Below are positions 35,696-45,315 of a DNA stretch of 64,000 nt, piece after piece. Below the pieces are notes generated by a model. That model made no database searches and was not told the origin of the DNA. It was given only the letters and a program-made list of their open reading frames with translations. This stretch comes from Bacillus salacetis (lineage in GTDB: Bacteria > Bacillota > Bacilli > Bacillales > Bacillaceae_B), in assembly GCF_003581585.1 (NCBI RefSeq), contig NZ_QXIR01000002.1, positions 1 to 64,000 on the forward strand, read 5' to 3'. Both the position numbers and the translations under genes were made by a program. How positions within the stretch are numbered: the first letter of the stretch is position 1; each line of letters begins with the position of its first letter.

Positions 35696-36860
35696 AATTC
35701 TTTTCCCAGAAGAGGTCTCCCTCTTTGTCCTCTTCCTGTTTAAGAACATCCCTGATGATCCTTGTTAAACTGTTTTCACCTTGAGCATCATGGCCTGCTT
35801 CCCAGATCATCATACCTCCGTAGTCATTAGCAAGCGCCAGATCGGTTTTCTTACGGATGGTATCTCTGCCATTATAATAATAATTCACTCCGTTCACCGC
35901 CACAGAGTCTTTCAAGGCATTTTCATTCCCTTTTTTGACGATAGCAGAGTAGGGTAACACAGGCTTGGAGGGGTCGTCAGGCTGGGCATAGAATGGGACA
36001 CCAAGCACAAGCTTATCTTTTGGTATGCCATGTAATTCGAATAACTGACTCCAATACTGGACAATATTTTCAGTGAAGGGGTAAGGAGAAAGGTTGGCGG
36101 CATCATAGCCTCCATCCCATTGTCCGTCATAAGCCATGATATTTACATAATCTACAGCCTCAAACATTGAAGGAAGGAAGATGACAGACTTATTTTCCTG
36201 TCCTGTGACGCTGTCCACTTTTGAATATACCGCTGTTGACAGCTCCTTCTCCATCATTTCCAGCTTAGCCTTCAGTTCTTTTATAAAAGATGCCAGAAAT
36301 TGCGCATCCTCTTGAGAACGGGGATGCTCAAAATCAATGTCGACCCCATCAAGGTCCTCCTGTTTTACCAATTTTACCAATTCATTGACAAGCTTCGTCC
36401 TGGATGTCTCATTTGAAATCGCCTTCCTGAAGTAAGGATATGATTTCCCGCCATTCATATGAAACCACCCGCCGACGGCAAGCAGGACTTCTGCATTTTG
36501 TTCATGGGCAAGTTTGACCGTTTGGCGCAGGTTATCCCATGCATGGTCCCCGCTCAAAAGGATTCCTCCCGATTCAGTGGGATGGGCAAAAGAGAATAGC
36601 ACATGAGACAGCTGGGAATAATCGGTTTTCCCCGGCATTTGATAATCCTGTACATATCCCATCAATACTTTAGGTGAGTCAGGTACGATTTCAGGTATTT
36701 CCTTCGCAGATAAATTTAATTGAGGTGACCTTTTGAAGTGATGGCCAAACTCAGATGAAGATTGAACTGATTCGGTTTCTTTATATACAACTCCTGAATA
36801 AAAGCCCCCTGCAAATGTAAATAGAATCACAAGGGACAGCATCGGCAGCAATTTCCTCAT
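35694..36860 (-). CDS. Glycoside hydrolase family 18 protein
   Basis: The 388-residue protein has an N-terminal membrane/signal segment (MLSLVILFTFAGGFYSGVVY) and a GH18 barrel with the catalytic motif LDGVDIDFEHP (DxxDxDxE). It should cleave GlcNAc-containing glycans outside the cell, either chitin or peptidoglycan. It has no LysM repeats, unlike the spore GH18 proteins YaaH and YdhD. AGGAGG precedes the ATG at 36860. Confidence 0.88.
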   Translation of the reverse strand: MRKLLPMLSLVILFTFAGGFYSGVVYKETESVQSSSEFGHHFKRSPQLNLSAKEIPEIVPDSPKVLMGYVQDYQMPGKTDYSQLSHVLFSFAHPTESGGILLSGDHAWDNLRQTVKLAHEQNAEVLLAVGGWFHMNGGKSYPYFRKAISNETSRTKLVNELVKLVKQEDLDGVDIDFEHPRSQEDAQFLASFIKELKAKLEMMEKELSTAVYSKVDSVTGQENKSVIFLPSMFEAVDYVNIMAYDGQWDGGYDAANLSPYPFTENIVQYWSQLFELHGIPKDKLVLGVPFYAQPDDPSKPVLPYSAIVKKGNENALKDSVAVNGVNYYYNGRDTIRKKTDLALANDYGGMMIWEAGHDAQGENSLTRIIRDVLKQEEDKEGDLFWEKN

Positions 36861-37060
36861 AGATGATCAGCCTCCTGCAGACTTTTCCTTTTAGAAGTTT
36901 ACCAGAATTCCTTCTAATGCAGCATTGGTAATATCCGCCTGCAGGGTCAGATGAAACCTGTTAAAGGAATCGGATCTGTTAATGTAGAAACAGTACTTAA
37001 TACCCCTTAAAACGTTGCTTCATTTTTTAATCAAAAAGTTTTAAAAATTGAGGAGATACT

Positions 37061-37981
37061 ATGCAGAAAATCAAGGATTACATAGTAACCGACGAAGTTT
37101 TACAAAAATGGAAGGAAAAGTTTGTACCGTCTTATGACCTGCTGTTTTTCGAAAGCTGCCCGGATTTTTTGGACTGCCGGGTGCTCTCTTCTGATACGTT
37201 TCCTTTTTTCTCTCTTGACGAAAAAACATCTTTTACAACCTGGGGTGTCAGGAAAGAGGCTGGGTATTATTCACGTTTTTCCAATGATGCATATGAGACT
37301 CTGACGGACGAACAGAAGAAAGAAATCATTAAAGAACAATGGCGGCTGGAGAGGGGACTGTTATTTTCAGAGGAAGAATTGCTTTCGCTGGTTGGAAATG
37401 AAGGGGAGATTCAGGTCCTGAAGCCATCCTCTTATTATGATGAAGCAAAAAAGACAACCGTCTATATGCTACAGCGATTTCTTTGGGATTCACTATCCAA
37501 TGAATCCCAAACAACCTTGTTACTTAACTATGCTTCATTGTGGACAGGTGAGCAGGCGGTACTTGCCTGTATGGAAGAGGGTCTTCGGAGGGAACTCTTA
37601 AGAGAGTATTCTTTCTTGGCAAGGTATTTTGACACCTATTCCCATTCAAACGGGCCAAATTGCCTTGCCGCTGCAGCTGCAGGGTTCACAAGGGACTGTA
37701 CTCTACTAGATGAATGGATGCACCCTGACCGATTTTTTGTTCTTCTTGAACAGAATGGCTACCATCAGATTGAATCGGGGAGTCAGGGAGGACGGGACGT
37801 GCTTGTATGGAAAGACAGCAAAGGGCAGGCATCACATGCGGCATTCCTTTTGAATGACCAATACTGTTTTAACAAACATGGGCAGACTATGTTCAATCCT
37901 TGGCAGGTCTTACCGGTCCAGGATGTAATTGAGTCCTGGAGCCAAGATATGTTTGAACTGCATCTTTTCAGAAAATTTTAA
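37061..37981 (+). CDS. Unknown protein with a papain/NlpC-like Cys-His C-terminal part
   Basis: I do not recognise this 306-residue protein. The C-terminal third has C201 in SNGPNCLAAAAAGF and H259 in KGQASHAAFLLND, then FNKHGQTMFNPW. This Cys followed by a helix, then His on a strand, resembles NlpC/P60 or other papain-like peptidases, with H273 or N279 as a possible third residue. No signal peptide is present, so it would act in the cytosol. TGAGGAGA precedes the ATG; a terminator follows, so it is transcribed alone. Confidence 0.75.
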   Translation: MQKIKDYIVTDEVLQKWKEKFVPSYDLLFFESCPDFLDCRVLSSDTFPFFSLDEKTSFTTWGVRKEAGYYSRFSNDAYETLTDEQKKEIIKEQWRLERGLLFSEEELLSLVGNEGEIQVLKPSSYYDEAKKTTVYMLQRFLWDSLSNESQTTLLLNYASLWTGEQAVLACMEEGLRRELLREYSFLARYFDTYSHSNGPNCLAAAAAGFTRDCTLLDEWMHPDRFFVLLEQNGYHQIESGSQGGRDVLVWKDSKGQASHAAFLLNDQYCFNKHGQTMFNPWQVLPVQDVIESWSQDMFELHLFRKF

Positions 37982-37982
37982 G

Positions 37983-38014
37983 GAAAAAGGACAAGGTCGG
38001 TGACTTGTCCTTTT
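37983..38014 (+). terminator. Terminator, also facing the convergent peroxidase gene
   Basis: AAAAGGACAAG/CTTGTCCTTTT stem with an 8-nt loop; A-run before and T-run after make it potentially bidirectional. Confidence 0.85.
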
Positions 38015-38019
38015 TGCAT

Positions 38020-38583
38020 TTATACTGCTGCAGAGGCTAGCAGATTCTCAATATCCAATTCCATGTCGATTGGGTCTGTCGTACACTCGAATCTTTTTAC
38101 GACTTCTCCTCTGCTGTCAATAAGGAATTTAGTGAAGTTCCATTTGATGGAATAATCATCTGCGAGGTATTCAGGGTGCTTGGCATTCAGCAGCGGAATC
38201 AGTATTTTGGCTACTGGATGGAATTTTTTGAATCCTTCGAAAGCTTTTTCATGAGTCAAATAGTTGAAAAGCGGGTGCATATTTTCATCCCGTACATTGA
38301 TTTTTTGAAATAAAGGGAAGTTTACCCCGTAGTTCAAAAGACAGCTATTCTGAATAAGTTCGTTAGAATCAGGTTCCTGATTGTCAAACTGATTGCAAGG
38401 AAATCCTAAAATGACAAATCCTTTATCCTTGTAGCGGTCATAGAGCTTTTGCAGATCTTCATATTGATAGGTGAATCCGCATCTTCCAGCTGTATTAACA
38501 ATCAGGACCACTTTCCCTTTGTAGTCCGCAAGTGTTTTTTCTTGTCCATTCATGGCAATTGCCGAATAGTCGTATATACTCAT
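38020..38583 (-). CDS. Glutathione peroxidase family protein (Cys type)
   Basis: The 187-residue thiol peroxidase has active-site C35 (NTAGRCGFTYQ), FPCNQFDNQEP and the WNFTKFLID motif. In bacilli such proteins normally use thioredoxin rather than glutathione (family knowledge). AGGAGG lies upstream of the ATG. It is slightly longer than the usual ~160 residues, mainly through an insert around 110-130 (LTHEKAFEGFKKFHPVAKI). Confidence 0.9.
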   Translation of the reverse strand: MSIYDYSAIAMNGQEKTLADYKGKVVLIVNTAGRCGFTYQYEDLQKLYDRYKDKGFVILGFPCNQFDNQEPDSNELIQNSCLLNYGVNFPLFQKINVRDENMHPLFNYLTHEKAFEGFKKFHPVAKILIPLLNAKHPEYLADDYSIKWNFTKFLIDSRGEVVKRFECTTDPIDMELDIENLLASAAV

Positions 38584-38721
38584 TTTAACTCCTCCTGATT
38601 AGTTCAATATAACTATAAAATAACCGTTACATATATTATACATTTTTTATACAGGGGGACAACCATAATGCTTCGAATTCGAAATATTTTTATAGAGTGC
38701 TTAATTTACTGGAAAAATAGT

Positions 38722-38749
38722 TTGATATTTCATTTTCATATGATAGAAT
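38722..38749 (+). promoter_or_regulatory. SigA promoter of the thiamine operon
   Basis: TTGATA and TAGAAT are separated by 16 nt, ending about 27 nt before the TPP riboswitch. Confidence 0.65.
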
Positions 38750-38775
38750 GCATATAAATAAATAGCCGAACCATT

Positions 38776-38866
38776 ATCACTGGGGGAGCCTTTAAAAGGC
38801 TGAGATTAAAGTGTACTTTAAGACCCTTAGAACCTGATCTAGTTCATACTAGCGGAGGGAAGTGTG
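38776..38866 (+). promoter_or_regulatory. TPP (THI) riboswitch
   Basis: Conserved elements occur in order: GGGGAGCC, GGCTGAGA, GACCCTTAGAACCTGATCT, AGTTCATACTAGCGGAGGGAAGTG. These are the THI-box hallmarks. Thiamine pyrophosphate binding should favour the downstream terminator. Confidence 0.96.
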
Positions 38867-38900
38867 TGGAGATTGACTTGCATTTTCTAATTTGCCAGCC

Positions 38901-38938
38901 AAGCCGCCTTCCCCTGTATTCAGGAAGGCGGCTTTTTT
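38901..38938 (+). terminator. Terminator of the TPP riboswitch
   Basis: AAGCCGCCTTCC/GGAAGGCGGCTT stem followed by TTTTT, 35 nt after the riboswitch and before tenI. Confidence 0.92.
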
Positions 38939-38969
38939 ATTGTCTCATCAACTAATTAAGGAGTTGTTT

Positions 38970-39596
38970 ATGAAGAAACCTGTACTTCATGCAATTACGT
39001 CTGGAAGAAAATCAATTGAGGAAACCACGGCCGTTAGTTTGGGCATCAGCCCCTATGTTGATGCCATCCAAATTAGGGAGCCCGGCAAAACAGCCAGGGA
39101 AATTTATGAATTGGCAGAAAGAATGATTGAGAGCGGCATCCCGGCAGAAAAGCTTATTTTAAATAACCGTTTGGATGCTGCTGTTGCTTTAGGGATTGAA
39201 AGAGTCCATCTCGGATTTCACAGCCTCTCATTAACCGCAGTAAAGCGCTCCTTTCCTCATTTGTCAGCAGGAATGTCAGTACATTCCCTTTCCGAAGCCA
39301 TTGGCGCAGTGAAAGGGGGGAGCGAGTACATTGTATTCGGACACATATTTCAAACCGAGTCTAAGCGAGGGAAGCCATCGAGAGGATTAGCGGAATTGGC
39401 CAAGATAGCAGAGAGTGTTTCACTGCCCGTGATGGCTGTCGGGGGCATCCAGCCACACCACGTTCGGGAAGTCCTTCAAACCGGTGCAAGCGGCATAGCG
39501 GTAATGACAGGAATCTTTAATGCAAAAGATCCAATCAAAGCAGCGATTGAATATCAAACTCAAATGGAGATGAAGTCAGATGAGGAACACCTATGA
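38970..39596 (+). CDS. tenI: Thiazole tautomerase TenI
   Basis: The 208-residue TIM-barrel protein is related to ThiE but is the first gene of the thiazole operon, as B. subtilis TenI is near the front of its operon. TenI aromatises the ThiG product. Family features include VDAIQIREPGKTAREI, the phosphate loop near VIVFG/AVGGI, and ASGIAVMTGIF. The ATG at 38970 follows TAAGGAG, just after the riboswitch terminator. ThiE itself is a separate gene at 43531, which supports calling this TenI. Confidence 0.88.
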   Translation: MKKPVLHAITSGRKSIEETTAVSLGISPYVDAIQIREPGKTAREIYELAERMIESGIPAEKLILNNRLDAAVALGIERVHLGFHSLSLTAVKRSFPHLSAGMSVHSLSEAIGAVKGGSEYIVFGHIFQTESKRGKPSRGLAELAKIAESVSLPVMAVGGIQPHHVREVLQTGASGIAVMTGIFNAKDPIKAAIEYQTQMEMKSDEEHL

Positions 39597-40716
39597 TGTC
39601 ATTGTGGTCGGCGGCGGAATCATCGGAAGCTCTGTTGCCTTTCAGCAGGCAAAAATCGGCAAGAGTGTTTTGATCATTGAAAAAAACGAATTCGGCATGG
39701 AAGCTTCACAGGCTGCTGCCGGAATGTTAGGTGCGCAGGCTGAGATCGATAAAAACGATGCGCTGCTGAAGCTTGCCTTGAAAAGCAGGGCACTCTTTCC
39801 ACGATTAGTCATGGAACTGGAAGAACTAACAGGCATCCAAGCAGGATTAGTCAATAAGGGAATGCTTAAGATTGCCCAATGCCCCGATGAGGTTCATGAA
39901 TTGAAAAAGCAGGTTCAGTATCACGCTGAATGGGATCCTGAAGTAAGGTGGCTGGACATGAATGAACTGCTGCAGCAGGAACCGGCTCTTTCCAGTCATC
40001 TAGCGGGTGCAATGTTCATACCCAATGACGGACAGGTAATGGCACCACAGCTGTCACAAGCTTTTTACCAAGGAGCTTTAACACAAGGCGCAGACTCGAT
40101 TGCAAATTGTGAGGTTGAAGAGATCCTTTCCACCGGAACACATATCAGAGGAGTCCAAACATCTCAAAATAACTATTTCGCAGATACAGTCGTCATCGCT
40201 TCGGGGGCATGGGCTGGAAAGCTGTTGTATAGGAGCGGTATCTGCATGGATATCATCCCGGTTAAAGGTGAATGCTTCTCTGTCATCCCTGATGAACCGA
40301 TTATTAAATCCACTATCTTTTCACCAAGAGGCTGCTATGCAGTACCCAAAAAAGACGGGAGGATAATCGTGGGTGCAACCACGTATCCCGGCCGTGTGGA
40401 CAAATCCGTTTCGTTAAACGGCATTTCCCATTTGTCAGAAAAGGTCCTGGCATTTCTTCCTGAATTGAAAGAAGCAACATGGGAAAAAGCCTGGGCAGGG
40501 ATCAGGCCCCAGACACGTGATGGATTGCCATACATCGGAGCACACCCTGAGTATCAGGGACTTTTCATTGCAGCCGGCCATTACCGTAATGGCATCTTAC
40601 TCAGCCCGATAACAGGGCAAATTGTATCAGATATGATCGAAAACAAATTAACAGAAGAAGAGCGCATACTCTATGAAACTTTTAAAATCGAGCGGCAGAC
40701 AATGACTGCTGATTAG
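39580..40716 (+). CDS. thiO: Glycine oxidase
   Basis: The 378-residue FAD-dependent amino acid oxidase makes iminoglycine for thiazole synthesis. It begins with the dinucleotide motif VIVVGGGIIGSSVA, and has GMLGAQAE and a C-terminal AAGHYRNGILLSPITG typical of DAAO-type enzymes. The start overlaps tenI by 17 nt. Confidence 0.94.
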   Translation: MRNTYDVIVVGGGIIGSSVAFQQAKIGKSVLIIEKNEFGMEASQAAAGMLGAQAEIDKNDALLKLALKSRALFPRLVMELEELTGIQAGLVNKGMLKIAQCPDEVHELKKQVQYHAEWDPEVRWLDMNELLQQEPALSSHLAGAMFIPNDGQVMAPQLSQAFYQGALTQGADSIANCEVEEILSTGTHIRGVQTSQNNYFADTVVIASGAWAGKLLYRSGICMDIIPVKGECFSVIPDEPIIKSTIFSPRGCYAVPKKDGRIIVGATTYPGRVDKSVSLNGISHLSEKVLAFLPELKEATWEKAWAGIRPQTRDGLPYIGAHPEYQGLFIAAGHYRNGILLSPITGQIVSDMIENKLTEEERILYETFKIERQTMTAD

Positions 40717-40727
40717 GAGGCATACCG

Positions 40728-40931
40728 ATGAAATTGATCATCAACAGCGAAGATATCCTTGTGGATGATTCGGTGAAAACAGTCAAAGAGCTTCTTGTCC
40801 ATTTCCAAATAGAACAGAAAGCGGCGATTGTAGAAGTGAATCGAGTGATCCTTGAAAAAAGCAAACATGCCGAAGTGCAGCTCGCCAATGGCGATGTAGT
40901 GGAAATCGTACATTTTGTAGGAGGCGGATGA
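40728..40931 (+). CDS. thiS: Sulfur carrier protein ThiS
   Basis: This 67-residue ubiquitin-like protein ends in HFVGGG; the terminal Gly-Gly is adenylated by ThiF and converted to a thiocarboxylate that gives sulfur to ThiG. AGGAGG precedes the ATG and the stop is one nt before the thiG start. Confidence 0.95.
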   Translation: MKLIINSEDILVDDSVKTVKELLVHFQIEQKAAIVEVNRVILEKSKHAEVQLANGDVVEIVHFVGGG

Positions 40932-40932
40932 T

Positions 40933-41700
40933 ATGTTAAAAATTGGCTCATATGAATTTAACTCAAGACTGCTGCTGGGTACTGGGAAGTATCCGGACTT
41001 TGACATCCAGAAGAAAGCAGTTGATATTTCTGAGACTGAGGTACTTACATTTTCAGTCCGGCGGATGAATATCTTTGAACCTGAACAGCCGAACTTTCTT
41101 GAGAAGCTTGATGTGGAAAAGTACACACTGCTTCCCAATACTGCTGGAGCCAAAACGGCAGAGGAAGCTGTCAGAACGGCAAAGCTGGCAAGGGCTTCAG
41201 GGCTGTGTGACATGATCAAGGTGGAAGTGATCGGGGATTTTAAGACGCTGCTCCCGGATCCCGTTGAAACATTGAAAGCTGCGGAAGAACTTCTAAAGGA
41301 AGGGTTCATTGTGCTTCCGTACACTTCCGATGATGTCCTTCTTGCCAAAAGGCTTGAGGAGCTTGGTGTACATGCCATCATGCCGGGAGCTTCCCCAATT
41401 GGATCAGGACAGGGAATCATCAATCCCTTGAACCTCGGATTCATCATTGAACAAGCAACAGTACCAGTCATTGTGGATGCAGGAATAGGATCACCTGCGG
41501 ATGCTGCCTATGCCATGGAATTGGGTGCGGATGGCGTTTTATTGAACACGGCTGTATCTGCTGCTAAGGATCCCGTGAAGATGGCAGAAGCAATGAAACT
41601 TGCCATCAAGGCAGGCAGGCTTGGGTTTGAGGCTGGGAGAATCCCGAAGAAACGCTATGCTGCGGCGAGCAGTCCATTGGAAGGAATGAGTACCATTTGA
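40933..41700 (+). CDS. thiG: Thiazole synthase
   Basis: The 255-residue TIM barrel forms the thiazole phosphate ring from deoxyxylulose phosphate, iminoglycine and ThiS thiocarboxylate. Family motifs: [11 protein letters not shown], the lysine segment [22 protein letters not shown] and [12 protein letters not shown]. The stop overlaps the TTG start of thiF. Confidence 0.96.
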   Translation: MLKIGSYEFNSRLLLGTGKYPDFDIQKKAVDISETEVLTFSVRRMNIFEPEQPNFLEKLDVEKYTLLPNTAGAKTAEEAVRTAKLARASGLCDMIKVEVIGDFKTLLPDPVETLKAAEELLKEGFIVLPYTSDDVLLAKRLEELGVHAIMPGASPIGSGQGIINPLNLGFIIEQATVPVIVDAGIGSPADAAYAMELGADGVLLNTAVSAAKDPVKMAEAMKLAIKAGRLGFEAGRIPKKRYAAASSPLEGMSTI

Positions 41701-42716
41701 ATGACCGTTATTCGAGACAGGAGCTATTCAGCGGGATTGGCAAGAAAGGGCAGCAGGCTATTTCGCAAAAACATGTTCTGATAGTTGGTGCCGGTGCACT
41801 GGGAAGCGGGAATGCAGAAGCTCTCGTCAGGGCAGGAGTCGGCAAAGTGACGATCATCGACAGAGACTATGTGGAATGGAGCAATTTACAACGTCAGCAG
41901 TTATTTACCGAACAAGATGCCGCTGAAAAAATCCCAAAGGCTGTGGCCGCTAAGGAAAGGCTAACCAAAATCAATTCTTCGGTATTGGTTGAAGCCATCA
42001 CAGGTGATGCGGGCGTGCAGGAATTGGAAGGACTTCACAAAGATGTTGATGTCATCATCGACGCAACAGACAACTTTGACACCAGGATGATCATCAATGA
42101 CATTTCCCAGAAATATCGGATTCCGTGGGTTTATGGAGCCTGTGTCGGCAGTTACGGCATCAGTTACACCATCATCCCTGGAGTTACACCATGCCTCCAC
42201 TGCCTGCTTGAAACTGTCCCGCTCGGGGGAGCAACCTGTGATACAGCAGGGATCATCAGTCCTGCAGCAGGGATGGTGGTCAGTTTTCAAACTGCTGAAG
42301 TGATGAAGCTGCTTGTCGGAGATTTGGAACATATAAGGAAAAAGCTTGTTTCCTTTGATCTTTGGGAAAACCAGCACACCTCCATTTCACCCGGGACTTT
42401 GAAGAAGGAAGACTGCCCTTCCTGCGGAAGCCGCCCATCCTACCCATTCCTAAGATATGAAAACCAAACCAAAGCAGCAGTATTGTGCGGCCGGGATTCT
42501 GTTCAGATACGGCCCGCCATGAAAGGGGATAGGGATTTGGAGCGGACAGCACAAATTCTTTCCAAAACCGGCGGAAGGATAGAACGAAATCCTTTTCTAT
42601 TATCCTATGAGAATTCCGGGAAGCGCCTTGTCTTGTTTAAAGATGGACGGGTCCTTATCCATGGCATAAAAGATATTGCAGAAGCGAAAACGATTTATCA
42701 CCGTTATTTAGGATAG
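41697..42716 (+). CDS. thiF: ThiS adenylyltransferase
   Basis: The 339-residue E1-like enzyme activates the ThiS C terminus. It has [18 protein letters not shown], the metal/ATP segment [22 protein letters not shown] and CxxC pairs (zinc; CLHC, CPSC). The start is TTG at 41697 (TTGA overlap with thiG) after AAGGAATGAG; the ATG at 41701 is in another frame. A C-terminal region past 240 is similar in length to B. subtilis ThiF. Confidence 0.93.
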   Translation: MNDRYSRQELFSGIGKKGQQAISQKHVLIVGAGALGSGNAEALVRAGVGKVTIIDRDYVEWSNLQRQQLFTEQDAAEKIPKAVAAKERLTKINSSVLVEAITGDAGVQELEGLHKDVDVIIDATDNFDTRMIINDISQKYRIPWVYGACVGSYGISYTIIPGVTPCLHCLLETVPLGGATCDTAGIISPAAGMVVSFQTAEVMKLLVGDLEHIRKKLVSFDLWENQHTSISPGTLKKEDCPSCGSRPSYPFLRYENQTKAAVLCGRDSVQIRPAMKGDRDLERTAQILSKTGGRIERNPFLLSYENSGKRLVLFKDGRVLIHGIKDIAEAKTIYHRYLG

Positions 42717-42725
42717 GAGGATTTT

Positions 42726-43541
42726 ATGGAAACTGTAAAATCATTGACTATAGCAGGTTCCGATAGCGGAGGCGGAGCAGGGATCCAAGCTGATCTGAAA
42801 ACCTTCCAGGAACTCGATGTATACGGAATGTCCGTTTTGACAGCGGTTACGGCACAAAATACACTGGGAGTACAGGGTGTTTACCCTGTTCTGCTGGAAG
42901 CGGTAGAAAGACAGCTGAAATCGATTGCTGATGACCTTGCCCCCCAGGCAGTAAAGACAGGCATGCTATTCGACAGTGAGGTGATCAGGATGGTTGCCGG
43001 GGCTATAAAAGAATTTGATTGGCTCAACATCGTTGTCGATCCTGTCATGATTGCCAAAGGAGGTTCCCCTCTCTTGCAAAAGGATGCTGTGGAAGCTTTA
43101 AAGACCGAATTGATCCCACTCGCCAGGGTCATCACTCCCAACATTCCTGAAGCAGAAGTCATAACGGGAATGAAAATTGATACAATGGACAGACGAAAAG
43201 AAGCAGCTAAGACCATCATAGACCTTGGAGCTCAGTCTGTTGTCATTAAGGGTGGCCACGAAAATACAGAAATTGCAAGGGATCTCTTTTTTGACGGAGA
43301 GCAATTTGAGACGATTTCTGCTCCACGGATCAATACAAAAAACACGCACGGTACAGGGTGTACATTTTCTGCAGCCATTGCCGCCGAACTTGCAAAAGGC
43401 CATTCGCTTTGTGAATCTGTGCATACTGCAAAAACATTTATTCAATCTGCCATCCAATACGAACTGGGAATCGGTTCCGGACATGGACCGACAAATCATT
43501 GGGCATACAACCGCAGGGAGATGATTTCTGTTGACGCTTAG
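42726..43541 (+). CDS. thiD: Hydroxymethylpyrimidine/phosphomethylpyrimidine kinase
   Basis: The 271-residue ribokinase-fold enzyme phosphorylates HMP and HMP-P. It has the N-terminal [35 protein letters not shown] and the anion hole [22 protein letters not shown] precedes the ATG. The C terminus overlaps thiE by 11 nt. Confidence 0.95.
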   Translation: METVKSLTIAGSDSGGGAGIQADLKTFQELDVYGMSVLTAVTAQNTLGVQGVYPVLLEAVERQLKSIADDLAPQAVKTGMLFDSEVIRMVAGAIKEFDWLNIVVDPVMIAKGGSPLLQKDAVEALKTELIPLARVITPNIPEAEVITGMKIDTMDRRKEAAKTIIDLGAQSVVIKGGHENTEIARDLFFDGEQFETISAPRINTKNTHGTGCTFSAAIAAELAKGHSLCESVHTAKTFIQSAIQYELGIGSGHGPTNHWAYNRREMISVDA

Positions 43542-44190
43542 AAAATCTCTATCTTTTTATTTCATTATGGGCAGCCGGAATTGTACTGCTTCCGGCAACC
43601 CGGTGAAGGTTCTGAAAGATGCACTCTCGCAAGGCGCCAGCATCTTTCAGTTCCGGGAAAAAGGACAAGGATGCCTTGAAGGCGAAGGTTCAGAACGAAT
43701 GGCGATTAAACTGCAGGCTGTCTGCCGTGAATATAATGTGCCATTCATTATCAACGATGATGTTGAACTGGCTTTGAAGATCAATGCGGATGGCGTCCAT
43801 ATCGGTCAGGAGGACGGTGACCCTTCATTAGTGAGGAACAGAATAGGAGATAAAATCCTCGGGGTTTCAACTCATTCTGTTACGGAAGCAGCCGCAGCGA
43901 TTGAGGCAGGTGCTGATTACCTGGGAGTCGGACCTATGTTTGCAACAACAACAAAGCCGGATACGAGGACAGTAAGCGGACCAGAGCTCATAAGTGAAAT
44001 GAGAAGGCAGGGGATTCAACACCCCATAGTAGGAATCGGCGGAATTAATGAAGCTAATGCTCCAGATGTGATACAAGCAGGGGCAGATGGAGTCGCCGTC
44101 ATCTCCTGTATAAGCAGCGTCCATGATCCCAGAACTGCCGCCTCAAGAATGAAAGCCGCACTCGATAAAGCAAGGACTTCAACACATTAA
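43531..44190 (+). CDS. thiE: Thiamine-phosphate synthase
   Basis: The 219-residue TIM barrel couples HMP-PP with thiazole phosphate to give thiamine phosphate. Motifs: FQFREKG, FIINDDVELALKINADGVHIGQ, GVSTHSVTEA, and GVGPMFATTTKPD. The likely start is TTG at 43531, after AGGGAGATG, overlapping thiD. Having thiE at the end of this operon differs from B. subtilis, where it is elsewhere. Confidence 0.93.
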   Translation: MTLRKSLSFYFIMGSRNCTASGNPVKVLKDALSQGASIFQFREKGQGCLEGEGSERMAIKLQAVCREYNVPFIINDDVELALKINADGVHIGQEDGDPSLVRNRIGDKILGVSTHSVTEAAAAIEAGADYLGVGPMFATTTKPDTRTVSGPELISEMRRQGIQHPIVGIGGINEANAPDVIQAGADGVAVISCISSVHDPRTAASRMKAALDKARTSTH

Positions 44191-44230
44191 AGCAGCGGGG
44201 AACAGTCCCCCGCTGCCTTAATGTGTTGAA
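44178..44230. repeat. Long palindrome at the end of thiE
   Basis: TTCAACACATTAA...GCAGCGGGG pairs with CCCCCGCTGC...TTAATGTGTTGAA around AACAGT. It starts inside the last codons of thiE. It has no T-run, so it may stop decay or terminate weakly. The core GGGGAACAGTCCCCC links it to those at 17787 and 50584. Confidence 0.8.
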
Positions 44231-44354
44231 ATAACTGAACTTTCGAAACCATCCCTGTCTCTCATTCGTCTAATTATAAAGATGTTTTTTAAAATCAGCT
44301 TTTTAGATGCACTGAATGGAGCGGATCATTAAAAGAATAGAAGGGGGAATGGGT

Positions 44355-44576
44355 ATGACTACCGCCCAAAAGAGAACAGTTCTGCTGTTAATGCTGGTCT
44401 CCACCTTGATTGGTGTTGTAATCAGGCTTTTCGATGTAAGTCTTTCAACTCAAGAAATTGTATCTTTTCACAGTCTTGATATTCTGATCCTGCTGATCAT
44501 CATGACACTAAGCGGAACAGGACTCCTTCTGGTGAATAAAAATCCTGGTCGCATTAAGAAAGCAAGGGTGAAGTAG
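44355..44576 (+). CDS. Small two-helix membrane protein
   Basis: The 73-residue protein has two spans (VLLLMLVSTLIGVVIRLF and LDILILLIIMTLSGTGLLLV) and a basic tail. The ATG at 44355 (MTTAQKR) has GGGGG eight nt upstream; in-frame ATGs a few codons earlier are too close to it. It is directly followed by the HIT gene, so they form an operon. Function unknown. Confidence 0.65.
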   Translation: MTTAQKRTVLLLMLVSTLIGVVIRLFDVSLSTQEIVSFHSLDILILLIIMTLSGTGLLLVNKNPGRIKKARVK

Positions 44577-44912
44577 ATGACGAATGACTTTTACTGTGAT
44601 GAGGTATTAAGCGGGAAGACTGCAGTTGAGAAAGTGAAGGAGACTGCGAATGTCCTTGCTTACCACCATACTAAACCATATTATCCAGTCCATATCGTGG
44701 TCATCCCCAAGAAGCATATCCCATCGCTTATCGCGATAGTTGAAAGTGAACATGATCTCTTGCTGGAATTGATGCTTGTCATCAAAGAAACAGCAGCAGA
44801 AGTAACCAAAGAATATGGATCCTGCAAAGTGATAACCAATTTGGGTGAGTACCAGGATTCAAAGCACCTTCACTGGCATATAGTTTCAGGTCAGCCCTTG
44901 AATCAAAGCTGA
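44577..44912 (+). CDS. HIT-family protein
   Basis: The 111-residue histidine-triad protein has HLHWHIV (HxHxH) near residue 100 and VIPKKHIPSL. HIT proteins hydrolyse or transfer nucleotidyl groups; the substrate here is unknown. It starts right after the upstream gene's stop (TAGATG), consistent with coupling. Confidence 0.88.
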   Translation: MTNDFYCDEVLSGKTAVEKVKETANVLAYHHTKPYYPVHIVVIPKKHIPSLIAIVESEHDLLLELMLVIKETAAEVTKEYGSCKVITNLGEYQDSKHLHWHIVSGQPLNQS

Positions 44913-44998
44913 AGAGACAGATGGAAGAACACACAGAAGCATGAAGAATACAATGGATATACAATACTTAAACATTCCACATTTTTTTCCAGATTGAG

Positions 44999-45027
44999 TT
45001 GACATCTATACGTGAATGCTATATATT
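44999..45027 (+). promoter_or_regulatory. SigA promoter of thrS
   Basis: TTGACA and TATATT are separated by 17 nt, ending about 25 nt before the first T-box leader. Confidence 0.8.
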
Positions 45028-45052
45028 ATTAAAAAATTATATGAAACGTTGA

Positions 45053-45290
45053 TAAGGACACGGGTTTTTCTAAAACGGTTCACAGAGAGGGAAGCCGCAG
45101 CTGAAAGCTTCCCAACGCAGAAAGAAAAACTTACCGCCTTGGAGTTGTATTGAGGAAGTCACAGTATTCAATACCGCAGATGCTGCGTTAAAGCACCAAA
45201 GCCGCCTGGGATTTCAGGCGGGAAGCTGGGTGGAACCACGGGTCCAAAACACACACGTCCCTTTAGAGGGATGCGTGTGTTTTTTATTTT
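45053..45290 (+). promoter_or_regulatory. T-box leader 1 (threonine)
   Basis: The T-box sequence GGGTGGAACCACGGGT is at about 45228-45243. The likely specifier is ACC (Thr) at 45133-45135 in CTTACCGCC. A terminator of ACACACGTCCCT...AGGGATGCGTGTGT then TTTTTT follows at 45249-45286. Uncharged tRNA-Thr should let transcription read on. Confidence 0.9.
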
Positions 45291-45315
45291 CTTAAAAAAA
45301 TATATTTGGCTATGA

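Noticed and set aside
40713..41471. A 252-codon open frame on the minus strand across thiS and thiG
   Set aside because: It lies entirely opposite well-supported thiS and thiG, has no ribosome site and its translation is Ser-rich in the way typical of antisense frames.
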